Part shown: positions 34,804-43,533 of the stretch, in pieces
How positions within the stretch are numbered: the first letter of the stretch is position 1
How the letters are laid out: each line of letters starts with the position of its first letter
DNA from: Clostridia bacterium
Lineage (GTDB): Bacteria > Bacillota > Clostridia > Oscillospirales > Acutalibacteraceae
Length of the DNA stretch: 53,877 nt
Assembly: GCA_900768075.1 (NCBI GenBank)
Contig: CAAGBN010000080.1
Coordinates: 1-53,877 of the forward strand
Direction of reading: 5' to 3'
Notes under the pieces: generated by a model
The model's input: only the letters and a program-made list of their open reading frames with translations
What the model was told of the DNA's origin: nothing
Databases searched by the model: none
Translations under genes and position numbers: made by a program

Positions 34804-37176
34804 TCAGTCCATAATAATATTTTCCATTTTGAATGTAACAGTTACACTTGAGCCCATATCAACAGCTGTGCCCTTGGCAATACTCTGAGCGTAAGCCTTT
34901 ACTCCTGCTTCCTTAGTAGGACCTGAGAATACAATGTTAAGATTATATTCCCCTGCAAGTGCATTTACCTGACTTACTGTAAGACCTGAGAAATCAGGTA
35001 CTGTTGTCTTTTCGCTCTTAGCGTCTTTTTCTGTATAAAGTATGATAACACCGCCCTGAGGTATTGTCTGAGCAGCGGCAGGCATCTGTGTTATAACAGT
35101 GTCACCCTGACCGATAACCTTAACCTTGAGACCTTCATTTGCAGCAAGACTCTTTGCAGCATTAACAGTTTTTCCGATAAGGTCAGGAGTTGTCTTGCTG
35201 AGCTTTGCAATTTCTTCAGCAGTGTACTTTCTTTCAATGCTGAGATATTCAAGTGTAGGCTCCATAACCTGTTTTGCTATGGGAGCTGCAACAGCACCAC
35301 CGCTTCGGTAACCGTCATGTGTGTTATCGACACCAACAAGGATTGCAACCTCGGGGTCATCTGCAGGCGCAAAGCATACAAATGATGCAACGTAAACTTC
35401 ATTTTCAGCGTTGTCGTCAAGCTTCTGAGCTGACGCTGTCTTACCTGCAACAGCATAACCGTCTATTTTAGCATTCTTACCTGTACCCTCATCGACAACC
35501 TCAGTCATCATCTGAGCTACTTTTTTAGCAGTGTCCTCTGAAATAACCTTTCTCTTTACTGTCGGCTCAGTCTCTTTGATGATATTACCTTCAGCATCTA
35601 CGATACTGCCAACGAGATACGGCACCATAAGATCACCGCCGTTAGCTATTGCACAGGTTGCTGTCAAGAGCTGAATAGGACTAATTCTGAAGCCCTGACC
35701 GAAGGATGTGCTTGCAAGGTCAACCTTTGACATAGTATCTTTCTTATGAACAACGCTGTAGGCTTCGTTTGCAAGGTCTATTCCTGTTCTTTCTGTAAAT
35801 CCGAAAGCTTCGAAATATTTATAGTATTTTTCAATGCCCAGCTTCTGACCAAGAGTAATAAAGAATGTATTACAAGAATTCATAAGACCCTGAGTAAGCG
35901 ACTGTGAGCCATGAGCCTTATAGTTTGCACAGTGATAGGTAATATTGGCAATTCTTGTGTTACTTGTGCAGTTATAAATCTTACTGTCAATATTGCTTAC
36001 TACGTTTTCTTCAAGTGCTGCGGCTGCGCAGAAAATCTTGAAGCTTGAGCCTGGCTCGTAGTTGTTTGTCACACAGAAGCTACTCCACTGATCGTAGAGA
36101 AGTCGGCTGTATTCTGTGGAATATTCCACAGTTCCCTTTTCAAATTGTTTAAGAGTTTCTGTATTGACATTGGCATCAAGTACTCTCGGATTGTTAAGGT
36201 CAAAGTCGGGCTTGTCGGAAAGAGCAAGTATTGCACCTGTATCAACATCCATTACAATGCCGTAAACGCCGTCACAATCAAGGCTGTCATAAGCCTGATT
36301 AAGTGCATTTTCAAGATAGCTCTGAATTTCAAAGTCTATTGTCAGCACTACACCGTTACCCTCTACAGCATCGTAATAAGCCTCATACGATGAGTCAAGG
36401 ACACGGCCTGCAACGTCGGTAGCTGTAAGAATTCTTCCGCTTTCGCCCTGCAATTCTTCGTCATAATATGCTTCGATACCCGTTTCACCCTTATTATCAG
36501 CATTTACAACACCGATAACAGTTGAAGCAAAGTTACCTTTTGCATACTCACGATTTGAGTTGCTCTCATAATCAAAGAAGTTAGCCGCATTGATTTTTGC
36601 TTTTTTAGTCGTAAGACTTTCGAAGAAGAAAAACTTTCTCTCGGTTGCCTGATATTCATAAACATATCTCTCAGCAAAGAATTCCTGCATGGCAATTCTC
36701 TCTGAGCCTGTAACAGTCTTTTTGATTACCTGATAAAGAGAATTCTCTTTTTTGAGCTTTGCCATTGTTTCATCTTTATCTATTGATAATATTTTTGATA
36801 AGTTTGAAGCGAGATACTCATAAAAATCATCAAGATATTCAGGTCTTGAAGCAAATTTTCTTTTGATTTCTGACGGATTAACGCTGAGTATCCATGCAGG
36901 TGTACTGACTGCCAGCGGAGTCATATTTCTGTCGTAGATTGTACCTCTTATAGGGTCAAGTACAGTATCTGAAAGCTGATTATCTGCGGCAATTTCGCTG
37001 TATTCCTCGCCCTTAAAAATCATAATAGATCCGATACTACCCAGGTTAAAAATGAGAATCAGAGCCACAAGACATATCATTGCAGATTTTGCTCTTTTAA
37101 CAAAGCTTTTATCTGTACGTCTTTTGACTCTGTTTTTATATATACCATCCGTTAGCTTTCTTATAAGCTCTGACAT
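34804..37176 (-). CDS. spoVD: SpoVD/FtsI-type penicillin-binding protein with two PASTA domains
   Basis: A 790-residue class B PBP (transpeptidase) that works with the SEDS polymerase. An N-terminal TM (about 30-52) is followed by the dimerisation domain (DPIRGTIYDRNMTPLAVS). The catalytic Ser is S377 in EPGSSFKIF, the SxN motif lies in LMNSCNTFF, and KTAS gives the KTG-equivalent in AVAGKTASAQK. Two PASTA domains follow (about 640-705 and 715-785). The KTAS form instead of KTGT is a variant seen in some class B PBPs. The start at 37176 (MSELIRKL) follows an AGGTG site; a TTG seven codons earlier is less likely. Confidence 0.92.
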   Translation of the reverse strand: MSELIRKLTDGIYKNRVKRRTDKSFVKRAKSAMICLVALILIFNLGSIGSIMIFKGEEYSEIAADNQLSDTVLDPIRGTIYDRNMTPLAVSTPAWILSVNPSEIKRKFASRPEYLDDFYEYLASNLSKILSIDKDETMAKLKKENSLYQVIKKTVTGSERIAMQEFFAERYVYEYQATERKFFFFESLTTKKAKINAANFFDYESNSNREYAKGNFASTVIGVVNADNKGETGIEAYYDEELQGESGRILTATDVAGRVLDSSYEAYYDAVEGNGVVLTIDFEIQSYLENALNQAYDSLDCDGVYGIVMDVDTGAILALSDKPDFDLNNPRVLDANVNTETLKQFEKGTVEYSTEYSRLLYDQWSSFCVTNNYEPGSSFKIFCAAAALEENVVSNIDSKIYNCTSNTRIANITYHCANYKAHGSQSLTQGLMNSCNTFFITLGQKLGIEKYYKYFEAFGFTERTGIDLANEAYSVVHKKDTMSKVDLASTSFGQGFRISPIQLLTATCAIANGGDLMVPYLVGSIVDAEGNIIKETEPTVKRKVISEDTAKKVAQMMTEVVDEGTGKNAKIDGYAVAGKTASAQKLDDNAENEVYVASFVCFAPADDPEVAILVGVDNTHDGYRSGGAVAAPIAKQVMEPTLEYLSIERKYTAEEIAKLSKTTPDLIGKTVNAAKSLAANEGLKVKVIGQGDTVITQMPAAAQTIPQGGVIILYTEKDAKSEKTTVPDFSGLTVSQVNALAGEYNLNIVFSGPTKEAGVKAYAQSIAKGTAVDMGSSVTVTFKMENIIMD

Positions 37177-37284
37177 ATAAACACCTGATTTCCCCAAGAT
37201 ATTTTCAAAAGGGCAATAGAAATTTTTATCGCTTTCTATGCCCTTTTCATTCTATTGATTTATATTCCGCAAAACTGCTTTTAT

Positions 37285-37737
37285 TTACTTTGTTTCAGCA
37301 GAAAAAACAATTTTATTGGCGGTATCGCCCTTCAAGTATACCTCGTTTTCTGAATTAACCTTGATAAGACCAAGCTTTTCGATTGCATATCTTTCGATAT
37401 CAACACTTGCTACCATTGAGTTAAGTTCTGCCTTAAGCTCATCATTTTTAGCCTGATGTATAACAAGCTGATTTTCCATATCAGTAAGGCTGTGCTGCTT
37501 ATCATTCATAAGAACAAAGCTATAGCAAAAAACTGACATAACCATCAGAATTGACACCATAAGAGCTGACAGCTTAAGTGCCATCTTATTAACTTCTCTT
37601 TCCCTTGCAATTTCTTTTGCCAAGGGATTAACAATAACCTTAAGCTGAGGCTGACTTTCAACCTGAACTTGTTTTTTTGGCTGAACTGCTGCATTTGCTT
37701 CATAACCGAAGTCATATCTGTATGCTCTTTCTGCCAT
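37285..37737 (-). CDS. ftsL: FtsL-like septum protein
   Basis: A 150-residue bitopic protein. Residues about 1-45 are cytoplasmic and basic. The TM lies at about 55-77 (ALMVSILMVMSVFCYSFVLMN). A short coiled coil follows (LTDMENQLVIHQAKNDELKAELNSM), then the IERYAIEKLGLIKVN segment typical of FtsL/DivIC-type proteins. The position between rsmH and the PBP gene is the classic ftsL slot. The start at 37737 (MAERAYRYD) is behind GAGGTGTGGAG; an upstream TTG in frame is unlikely. The assignment relies on topology and position because the family is poorly conserved. Confidence 0.82.
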   Translation of the reverse strand: MAERAYRYDFGYEANAAVQPKKQVQVESQPQLKVIVNPLAKEIAREREVNKMALKLSALMVSILMVMSVFCYSFVLMNDKQHSLTDMENQLVIHQAKNDELKAELNSMVASVDIERYAIEKLGLIKVNSENEVYLKGDTANKIVFSAETK

Positions 37738-37775
37738 TTCTCCACACCTCTTCAAATATTCAACGGATTAACCGA

Positions 37776-38705
37776 TTATTTTAATCTTTCTACACTTCTG
37801 AGTGTTGCGCTTCGTGAACGCATATTTTCTTCAAGCTCCTGCTGTGAGGCTGTTTTCTTTTTGAATGGAAGCTCACCCTCTGGAGTCTTACCGCATATAC
37901 AAACAGGAGTCTGCGGTGGACATTCACAGCCTTTGCAATAGCTTTGGAATGCCTTTTTCACTATTCTGTCTTCAAGTGAATGGAATGTTATGATTGCCAG
38001 TCTGCCCTCTTTATTCAGACTGTAAAACATATCATCAAGAGTATCCTGCAGCTTCTGAAGTTCGCCGTTTACTTCAATACGGATTGCCTGAAAGCTTCTT
38101 TTGGCGGGATGTCCGCCTGAGCGTCTTGTAGCTGCCGGAATGGCATTCTTGATAATTTCTGCAAGCTCAAGAGTCATTTCAATAGCTTTTTCCTGTCGGT
38201 GCTGAACTATTGATCTTGCTATTCTCTGTGCAAACTTTTCTTCGCCATAATCACGAAGAATTCTCGCTATATCTCTTTCATCGTATGTATTGACAACATC
38301 ATAGGCTGAAAGGCCCTGCTTTGACATTCTCATATCAAGAGGAGCATCGCTGTGGAATGAGAAGCCTCTCTCTGCTGTATCAAGCTGATGAGATGAAACG
38401 CCAAGGTCAGCCATTATTCCGTCGACCTTTTCAATTCCGAGTCTTAAAAGAATATCTTTAAGATTGCTGAAATTGTCGTGTACTATTGTCACTCTCTTAT
38501 CTGAGCCGATTCTCTCTTTTATAACCTCAATAGCTTCAGGGTCCTGATCGATTGCAATCAATCTGCCATTTTCACCAAGTCTTTCAAGAACTCCCCTGCT
38601 GTGTCCTGCACCACCGCAGGTGCAATCAACATATATGCCGTCAGGCTTTATATTCAGCGCATCAAGGGTTTCATAGTATAAAACACTGATATGTGAAAAT
38701 TCCAT
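37776..38705 (-). CDS. rsmH: 16S rRNA (cytosine-1402 N4) methyltransferase RsmH
   Basis: A 309-residue SAM-dependent methyltransferase (MraW) that modifies C1402 of 16S rRNA. The SAM motif is VDCTCGGAGHSRGVLERLG (about 27-45). FHSLEDRIVKKAF and the HPAKRSFQAIRIEVNGEL segment are diagnostic. A C-terminal Cys cluster (CKGCECPPQTPVCICG) is as in many Firmicutes members. It starts 11 bases after mraZ with an AGAGGGAAAA site. Confidence 0.97.
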   Translation of the reverse strand: MEFSHISVLYYETLDALNIKPDGIYVDCTCGGAGHSRGVLERLGENGRLIAIDQDPEAIEVIKERIGSDKRVTIVHDNFSNLKDILLRLGIEKVDGIMADLGVSSHQLDTAERGFSFHSDAPLDMRMSKQGLSAYDVVNTYDERDIARILRDYGEEKFAQRIARSIVQHRQEKAIEMTLELAEIIKNAIPAATRRSGGHPAKRSFQAIRIEVNGELQKLQDTLDDMFYSLNKEGRLAIITFHSLEDRIVKKAFQSYCKGCECPPQTPVCICGKTPEGELPFKKKTASQQELEENMRSRSATLRSVERLK

Positions 38706-38716
38706 TGTTTTCCCTC

Positions 38717-39214
38717 TTATTCCTCAGTTTCGTTGTCAACATCAAGGTAAGCGCCTTCGCTTCTCTTCTCGTTTCTGAGCTCTTCCTGAGCGAAGTATGC
38801 TTCTTCTTCAGCAACTGCTGCTTCAAGAAGTGCATTGTTGTATGCTTCGTAAACCTCAGGACTCATAATTTCAACATAATCACCGAAACCTGTGAGTATG
38901 CAAGCCTTATCAAGCTTAGCTACCTTTGCAGTTTCACCGCCGAGAACGATTCTGCCCTGGGCATCACAAACCGCTTCACCTGTGCCGAGATATTTCTGAG
39001 CCTTGATATTTCTTTTAAGAACTTCTGCCTTGACTCCTCTGAGTGCTTCGTCAACCTCTTTTTGAAACTGTGCTTTTGAATAAAGCTGAATTGACGGATA
39101 CTTTGAACGGCAAACCTTGAAAATAAATTCACTGCCTAAAACTGCACGGAATTTTGCAGGTACAAAAAGACGGTTTTTGCCGTCAATATTATGTTCGTAT
39201 GTACCTATCAACAC
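38717..39214 (-). CDS. mraZ: division/cell-wall cluster regulator MraZ
   Basis: A DNA-binding protein with two AbrB-like domains, 165 residues from the chosen GTG at 39214. The usual family start (LIGTYEHNIDGKNRLFVPAKFR) begins there, after an AGAGGTGG site; the frame is open for 16 more codons upstream, but these are not like the family and they overlap the repeats at 39256-39272. The second domain has CDAQGRIVLGGETAKVA. The C-terminal tail is acidic. MraZ represses its own operon in other bacteria by binding TGG-type direct repeats, and such repeats lie just upstream here. Confidence 0.92.
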   Translation of the reverse strand: MLIGTYEHNIDGKNRLFVPAKFRAVLGSEFIFKVCRSKYPSIQLYSKAQFQKEVDEALRGVKAEVLKRNIKAQKYLGTGEAVCDAQGRIVLGGETAKVAKLDKACILTGFGDYVEIMSPEVYEAYNNALLEAAVAEEEAYFAQEELRNEKRSEGAYLDVDNETEE

Positions 39215-39255
39215 AAAAACCACCTCTTTCTCTTTCAGTTTATTTTCAGAGAAAT

Positions 39256-39306
39256 TCACCATAACTCACCATTTTAATGTTCAATTATGGGATTTAGCTC
39301 CACTTT
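39256..39306 (-). promoter_or_regulatory. putative MraZ-box repeats
   Basis: On the minus strand ATGGTGA occurs twice (complement of 39256-39262 and 39266-39272), giving TGGTG-N5-TGGTG, i.e. a 10-base period. AAAGTGGAG (complement of 39298-39306) sits near the expected transcription start. TGG/GTGG repeats with 5-base spacers are the known MraZ target, so autorepression is likely. Confidence 0.55.
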
Positions 39307-39315
39307 ATATGCTAT

Positions 39316-39344
39316 ATTATAAACTTTTTATTATGAAATGTCAA
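39316..39344 (-). promoter_or_regulatory. perfect-consensus promoter of the dcw operon
   Basis: Minus strand TTGACA, 17-base spacer, TATAAT. It lies directly upstream of the putative MraZ boxes and about 100 bases before mraZ. Confidence 0.85.
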
Positions 39345-39356
39345 CAGAAAAAGCAA

Positions 39357-39385
39357 AAAAACTACCTTAAAAAAGGTAGTTTTTT
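39357..39385 (-). terminator. polA terminator
   Basis: AAAAACTACCTT and AAGGTAGTTTTT form a 12-bp stem with a four-base loop. On the minus strand a T-run is part of and follows the stem. It separates polA from the mraZ promoter. Confidence 0.85.
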
Positions 39386-39409
39386 CTTGATTCTTTCAAT
39401 ATTTAAGCC

Positions 39410-41995
39410 TTATCCCTTGGCCTGATACCAATCCTCACCATAGCTGACATCAGCAGTGAGTTTCACCTTCATTTGACAGGCATTTTCCATCTCTTCCTTG
39501 AGTATGAGCTGGGCCTTTTCTCTTTCGTTTTCAGGTGCTTCAACCAGCAGTTCATCGTGTACCTGCATAATAAGTCTCGACTTCATATTCTCGTCTTTAA
39601 GTCTGCGATAAACCTTGACCATTGCAATCTTGATAATGTCGGCAGCGGTACCCTGAACAGGCATATTTTTAGCAACACGCTCGCCAAACCCCTGAAGCAT
39701 TTTATTGCTTGCCGTAAGCTCGGGAAGATATCTTCTTCTTTTAAACATAGTCTCACAATAGCCATTGTCACGAGCCTCATCAACGGCAGTTTCAAGATAT
39801 TTATTGATACCGCTGTAATGATGCAGATAACCCTTGATATAGCTGTCTGCTTCTTTTCTTGTTACACCGATATCCTTACTCAGAGAAAACGCACCGATGC
39901 CGTAAACAATGCCGAAATTAACGGCCTTTGCTCTGCTTCTCATAAGAGGTGTAACCATATGAGCAGGCATATTGAACACCTGGGAAGCTGTAATTGTATG
40001 AATATCATCACCGTTATTGAAGGCAGTAATCATTGTCTTATCTCCTGACAGATGTGCAAGCACACGAAGCTCAATCTGAGAGTAGTCGGCATCCACAAGT
40101 ACACTGCCCTTTTCTGCAACGAAAAACCTTCTCATCTCTCTGCCTATTTCAGAGCGAACAGGTATATTCTGTAAGTTAGGCTCAGCAGATGATATTCTGC
40201 CGGTACGTGTTTCAGTCTGATTAAGAGTTGAACGGATTCTGCCGTCAGAGTCAATAACCTTGAGAAGCCCCTCACAATAGGTTGATTTAAGCTTTGCAAG
40301 TGTTCTGTACTGAAGTATATCAGATACAACAGGATATTCATTTGCAAGCTCTTCAAGCACTTCTGCATTGGTAGAATAACCACTCTTTGTCTTTTTCTTA
40401 CAGGGAAGTCCAAGCTTTTCAAAAAGAGCAACACCCAATTGTTTAGGTGAGTTGAGATTAAACTCAAAGCCTACTTCCTCGTATATCTTTTCAGTAAGCT
40501 CATCGATTTTCTCAGCCATATCCTTACCGAAAGCCTCAATACCCTCTTTATTTACAAGAAAGCCTATGTTTTCCATGCTTGCAAGCACTTCTGATAAAGG
40601 TATTTCTATGTCGCAAAGAAGCTCAGCCTGATTATTTTCTTTTATTTTTGATAACAGCTTATCACAAAGTTCAGGCATAACCGCACAGTAGCAAGCAGTT
40701 TCATCTGCACCATCAGACAAAGACGGTGCACTTACTCCGTATTCTTCACAAAGTCGTTTTACTTCATAAGAATTTGCCGAGGGATTAAGTATATACCCCA
40801 TAAGTGCAGTATCAACTTTGATATTTCTGACAGATATATCCTTGCTTAAAGCATATTTATAAAGCTGTTTCGCATCGGCAGTGTACTTTTCACAGTCGCT
40901 TTCACAGAAGGATTTGAAAAACTCATCAAAATCAAAGCAATCAGCAGCCACATATTTAACCTTGTCACCAAATGCGAAATAGATTTTCTCTATCTTCTTG
41001 CCGTTATATTCACAAAGAAAATACGCTTTGTCCTCTTTTTTGATTTCACCTGAAAGCGCAGGCAAATCCCTTTCCTCTGAGAGAGTCAGAGTAGCTGTTT
41101 CAGATTTCTCAGCTACAACAATATTTTCTCTTGTGAGGCCAAACTTTTCTATGATGCCGAACATTTCAAGCTTAACAAGAAGATTTATTGCATTAAAATT
41201 GTCAACCTCTTTAAGTGTGTAGCTTGTAATATCTGTATCAACGGGAGCCTCAAGACAGATTGTGCCAAGCTTTCGGCTGAGATATGCACTATCCTTACCG
41301 GCAATCAGCTTTTCTCTTACTCCCTTTTTGATGTCAATCTCATCAAGATGCTCATAGATATAATCTATATTGCCATAATTGATTATAAGGTCTCCTGCTG
41401 TTTTCTGACCGATACCTGCAACACCGGGAATATTATCGGAGGAGTCACCCATAAGAGCCTTGATTTCAATCATACCCTTTGGCTCAACGCCATATTCCTC
41501 TTTGAGCTTTGCTACATCATACTCTGTTGTCACGGCCTTACCCATTTTTGTTGCAGCAAGAAGAACGTGAGTGTTATCGCTGATAAGCTGAAGTGAGTCT
41601 CTGTCACCTGTTGCAATATAGCACATATCCTCTCCTTTGCACTGAGCTGAGAGAGTGCCGAGAATATCATCAGCTTCATAGCCTTCCTTTTCAACTACGC
41701 TACAACCGAGATAACCGAGAATTTCTTTGATAATCGGCATCTGCGAACGAAGCTCGGGAGGCATACCCTTTCTTCCCGCTTTGTACTCACTGTACATCTC
41801 ATGTCTGAAAGTAGGTGCTTTAAGGTCAAAGGCGACCGCAACAGCATCAGGCTCACACTCAGCCTTAAGTCTTAAAAGAATATTAAGAAAGCCATAGACC
41901 GCATTAGTAAACTGTCCATCTTTGGTTGTGAGTAGCTTTATGCCGTAAAAAGCTCTGTTGGCAATACTGTTGCCGTCAATTACAAGAAGTTTCAT
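39410..41995 (-). CDS. polA: DNA polymerase I
   Basis: An 861-residue family A polymerase for Okazaki fragment processing and repair. The 5' nuclease domain (about 1-290) shows LLVIDGNSIANRAFYG, EADDILGT and GDSSDNIPGVAGIGQKTA. The middle domain (about 310-480) lacks the DxE/DxxxD exonuclease residues (its first strand reads AYFLCEYNGKK), so proofreading is probably absent, as in Taq and Bacillus enzymes. The polymerase domain has motif A DYSQIELRVLAHLSGD, motif B RSRAKAVNFGIVYGIGAFSLS and motif C VQGTAADIIK...QVHDELLVEAP. It is upstream of mraZ, with its own promoter at 42027-42055 and terminator. Confidence 0.97.
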   Translation of the reverse strand: MKLLVIDGNSIANRAFYGIKLLTTKDGQFTNAVYGFLNILLRLKAECEPDAVAVAFDLKAPTFRHEMYSEYKAGRKGMPPELRSQMPIIKEILGYLGCSVVEKEGYEADDILGTLSAQCKGEDMCYIATGDRDSLQLISDNTHVLLAATKMGKAVTTEYDVAKLKEEYGVEPKGMIEIKALMGDSSDNIPGVAGIGQKTAGDLIINYGNIDYIYEHLDEIDIKKGVREKLIAGKDSAYLSRKLGTICLEAPVDTDITSYTLKEVDNFNAINLLVKLEMFGIIEKFGLTRENIVVAEKSETATLTLSEERDLPALSGEIKKEDKAYFLCEYNGKKIEKIYFAFGDKVKYVAADCFDFDEFFKSFCESDCEKYTADAKQLYKYALSKDISVRNIKVDTALMGYILNPSANSYEVKRLCEEYGVSAPSLSDGADETACYCAVMPELCDKLLSKIKENNQAELLCDIEIPLSEVLASMENIGFLVNKEGIEAFGKDMAEKIDELTEKIYEEVGFEFNLNSPKQLGVALFEKLGLPCKKKTKSGYSTNAEVLEELANEYPVVSDILQYRTLAKLKSTYCEGLLKVIDSDGRIRSTLNQTETRTGRISSAEPNLQNIPVRSEIGREMRRFFVAEKGSVLVDADYSQIELRVLAHLSGDKTMITAFNNGDDIHTITASQVFNMPAHMVTPLMRSRAKAVNFGIVYGIGAFSLSKDIGVTRKEADSYIKGYLHHYSGINKYLETAVDEARDNGYCETMFKRRRYLPELTASNKMLQGFGERVAKNMPVQGTAADIIKIAMVKVYRRLKDENMKSRLIMQVHDELLVEAPENEREKAQLILKEEMENACQMKVKLTADVSYGEDWYQAKG

Positions 41996-42026
41996 CTGAT
42001 TACCTCTTTTCTGTTTGTTACTTTAT

Positions 42027-42055
42027 ATTTTAGCATATTTTGTGCCGTATATCAA
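42027..42055 (-). promoter_or_regulatory. polA promoter
   Basis: Minus strand TTGATA, 17-base spacer, TAAAAT, about 30 bases before the polA ATG; an AGAGGT site follows. Confidence 0.7.
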
Positions 42056-42098
42056 CATTTTAAATAAAAAGTCAGCGGTGAATTGTCAGTTTGTGCAG

Positions 42099-42173
42099 GC
42101 GGCTCCATACCCGAACGAAGTTCGGGTCGGCGACGACGTCGCCGTAAATCGCAAAGCGATTTAATGGAGCCGC
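42099..42173. repeat. four-way-junction (cloverleaf) palindromic element
   Basis: A 10-bp outer stem (GCGGCTCCAT at 42099-42108 with ATGGAGCCGC at 42164-42173) encloses three perfect hairpins, each with a three-base loop: CCCGAAC/GTTCGGG (42110-42126), GGCGAC/GTCGCC (42129-42143) and AAATCGC/GCGATTT (42146-42162). Only one or two bases separate the arms. Because every arm is a palindrome the same shape forms on either strand as RNA or as a DNA cruciform. It is GC-rich in an AT-rich gap and contains no tRNA features (no T-loop or CCA). It is most likely a dispersed mobile-type repeat, but a structural role cannot be excluded. Confidence 0.8.
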
Positions 42174-42192
42174 GCCCACCTCTACCTCTGAC

Positions 42193-42228
42193 CAAAAAGA
42201 AAAGCGAGCAGGCACTGACCTACTCGCT
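42193..42228 (-). terminator. terminator of the asnS-aminotransferase operon
   Basis: AGCGAGCAGG (42203-42212) and CCTACTCGCT (42219-42228) pair with one mismatch. On the minus strand TTTTCTTTTT follows, directly after the aminotransferase stop codon. Confidence 0.8.
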
Positions 42229-42233
42229 GAAAT

Positions 42234-43514
42234 TTATTGTTCACCTAAAAGCTTTTCACAAGCTGCAAGCTTAACACAGATACAAAGAAGCTTTGTTGCT
42301 GTAAGAAGCTCATCAACAGGAGGATAAGAGGGTGCAATTCTGATATTCTGATCCTTCGGATCAACACCGTAAGGGAATGTTGCACCAACAGTTGTAAGAG
42401 TAACGCCTGCATCCTTACAAAGCATATAAACTCTTCTTGCAGTACCTTCCATAACATCAAGTGAAATAAAGTAACCACCCTTGGGATTAGTCCATGTTGC
42501 TACACCGTAACCGCCAAGCTGAGTCTTGAACTCATTGATAACAGCCTTGAACTTAGGTGCAAGGATACTTCTGTGAAGACGCATATGGTTTTTAATACCC
42601 TTTACATCTCTGTAATACTTAACGTGTCTGAACTGATTAAGCTTATCATAACCGATGGTCTGAATGCTCATACGGCTGATAATCATATCAATATTCTTGT
42701 CTGATGCAGCAAGAACAGCAACACCTGCACCGGGGAAGCTGATTTTCGATGTTGATGTAAATTCGATAACCATATCTTCGTTACCGTACTTTTTAAGTAC
42801 ATCGAAGATATTTTCAAGGCTATCGCCCTCATCTGCAAGATCATGGATAATATAAGCGTTATCCCAGATAATTCTGAAGTCTGAAGCCGCAGGCTTCATT
42901 TTTGCAATTCTTTCAACGGTTTCGGGGCTGTATGTTACACCTGTAGGGTTTGAGTACTTAGGTACACAGAACATACCCTTAACCTTCGGATCTTTGATAA
43001 GCTCTTCAACGGCATTCATATCAGGACCGAAATCTGTCATTTCAACAGGAATAAGCTTGATACCATAGTACTGAGCGATGCTGAAATGTCTGTCATAACC
43101 GGGACAGGGACAAAGGAATTTGATTTCACCCTGATCCTTCCAAGGCTCAGCACCTGAACCTGTAAGCATACACTGTGTGATGTAGTCGAACATCATATTA
43201 AGGCTTGAGTTACCGCAAACAATAACATTCTTTGTGGGCACCTTAAGAAGCTTAGCAAATATTTCCTTACATTCGATAATACCTGTAAGCAAACCGTAGT
43301 TTCTGTATTCGAGTGAATGGTTGCTTGCATCATCATCCCAGTCTCTTGATGTGATAGCATCGAGAAGACCGTTAGAAACAGCAAGCTGATCTGCACCGGG
43401 CTTACCTCTTGACATATCGAGCTTAAGTCCCTGTGCCTTATATTCGTTATACTCTTTCACAAGCTGTGACTTAAGAGCATAAAGCTTTTCTTTGTCATAA
43501 TTTTTAAGTTCCAT
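42234..43514 (-). CDS. aspartate aminotransferase, subgroup Ic (MocR-like fold)
   Basis: A 426-residue PLP enzyme. The sequence pattern (LDMSRGKPGADQL at about 34-46, NYGLLTGIIECKEIF, VCGNSSLNMMFDYI, CPCPGYDRHFSI, PKYSNPTGVTYS and the PLP-Lys region FTSTSKISFPGAGV) matches the Aminotran_MocR family without the MocR DNA-binding domain, as in the Corynebacterium aspartate aminotransferase of subgroup Ic. The expected reaction is aspartate plus 2-oxoglutarate to oxaloacetate plus glutamate. It lies 19 bases downstream of asnS, so Asp/Asn metabolism is a shared theme. The substrate is inferred from the family. Confidence 0.85.
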   Translation of the reverse strand: MELKNYDKEKLYALKSQLVKEYNEYKAQGLKLDMSRGKPGADQLAVSNGLLDAITSRDWDDDASNHSLEYRNYGLLTGIIECKEIFAKLLKVPTKNVIVCGNSSLNMMFDYITQCMLTGSGAEPWKDQGEIKFLCPCPGYDRHFSIAQYYGIKLIPVEMTDFGPDMNAVEELIKDPKVKGMFCVPKYSNPTGVTYSPETVERIAKMKPAASDFRIIWDNAYIIHDLADEGDSLENIFDVLKKYGNEDMVIEFTSTSKISFPGAGVAVLAASDKNIDMIISRMSIQTIGYDKLNQFRHVKYYRDVKGIKNHMRLHRSILAPKFKAVINEFKTQLGGYGVATWTNPKGGYFISLDVMEGTARRVYMLCKDAGVTLTTVGATFPYGVDPKDQNIRIAPSYPPVDELLTATKLLCICVKLAACEKLLGEQ

Positions 43515-43533
43515 TTATAAATTAACCACCTTA

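Noticed and set aside
42099..42173. The cloverleaf element as a tRNA gene
   Set aside because: All arms are perfect palindromes with 3-base loops; no anticodon loop, T-loop consensus or CCA end.
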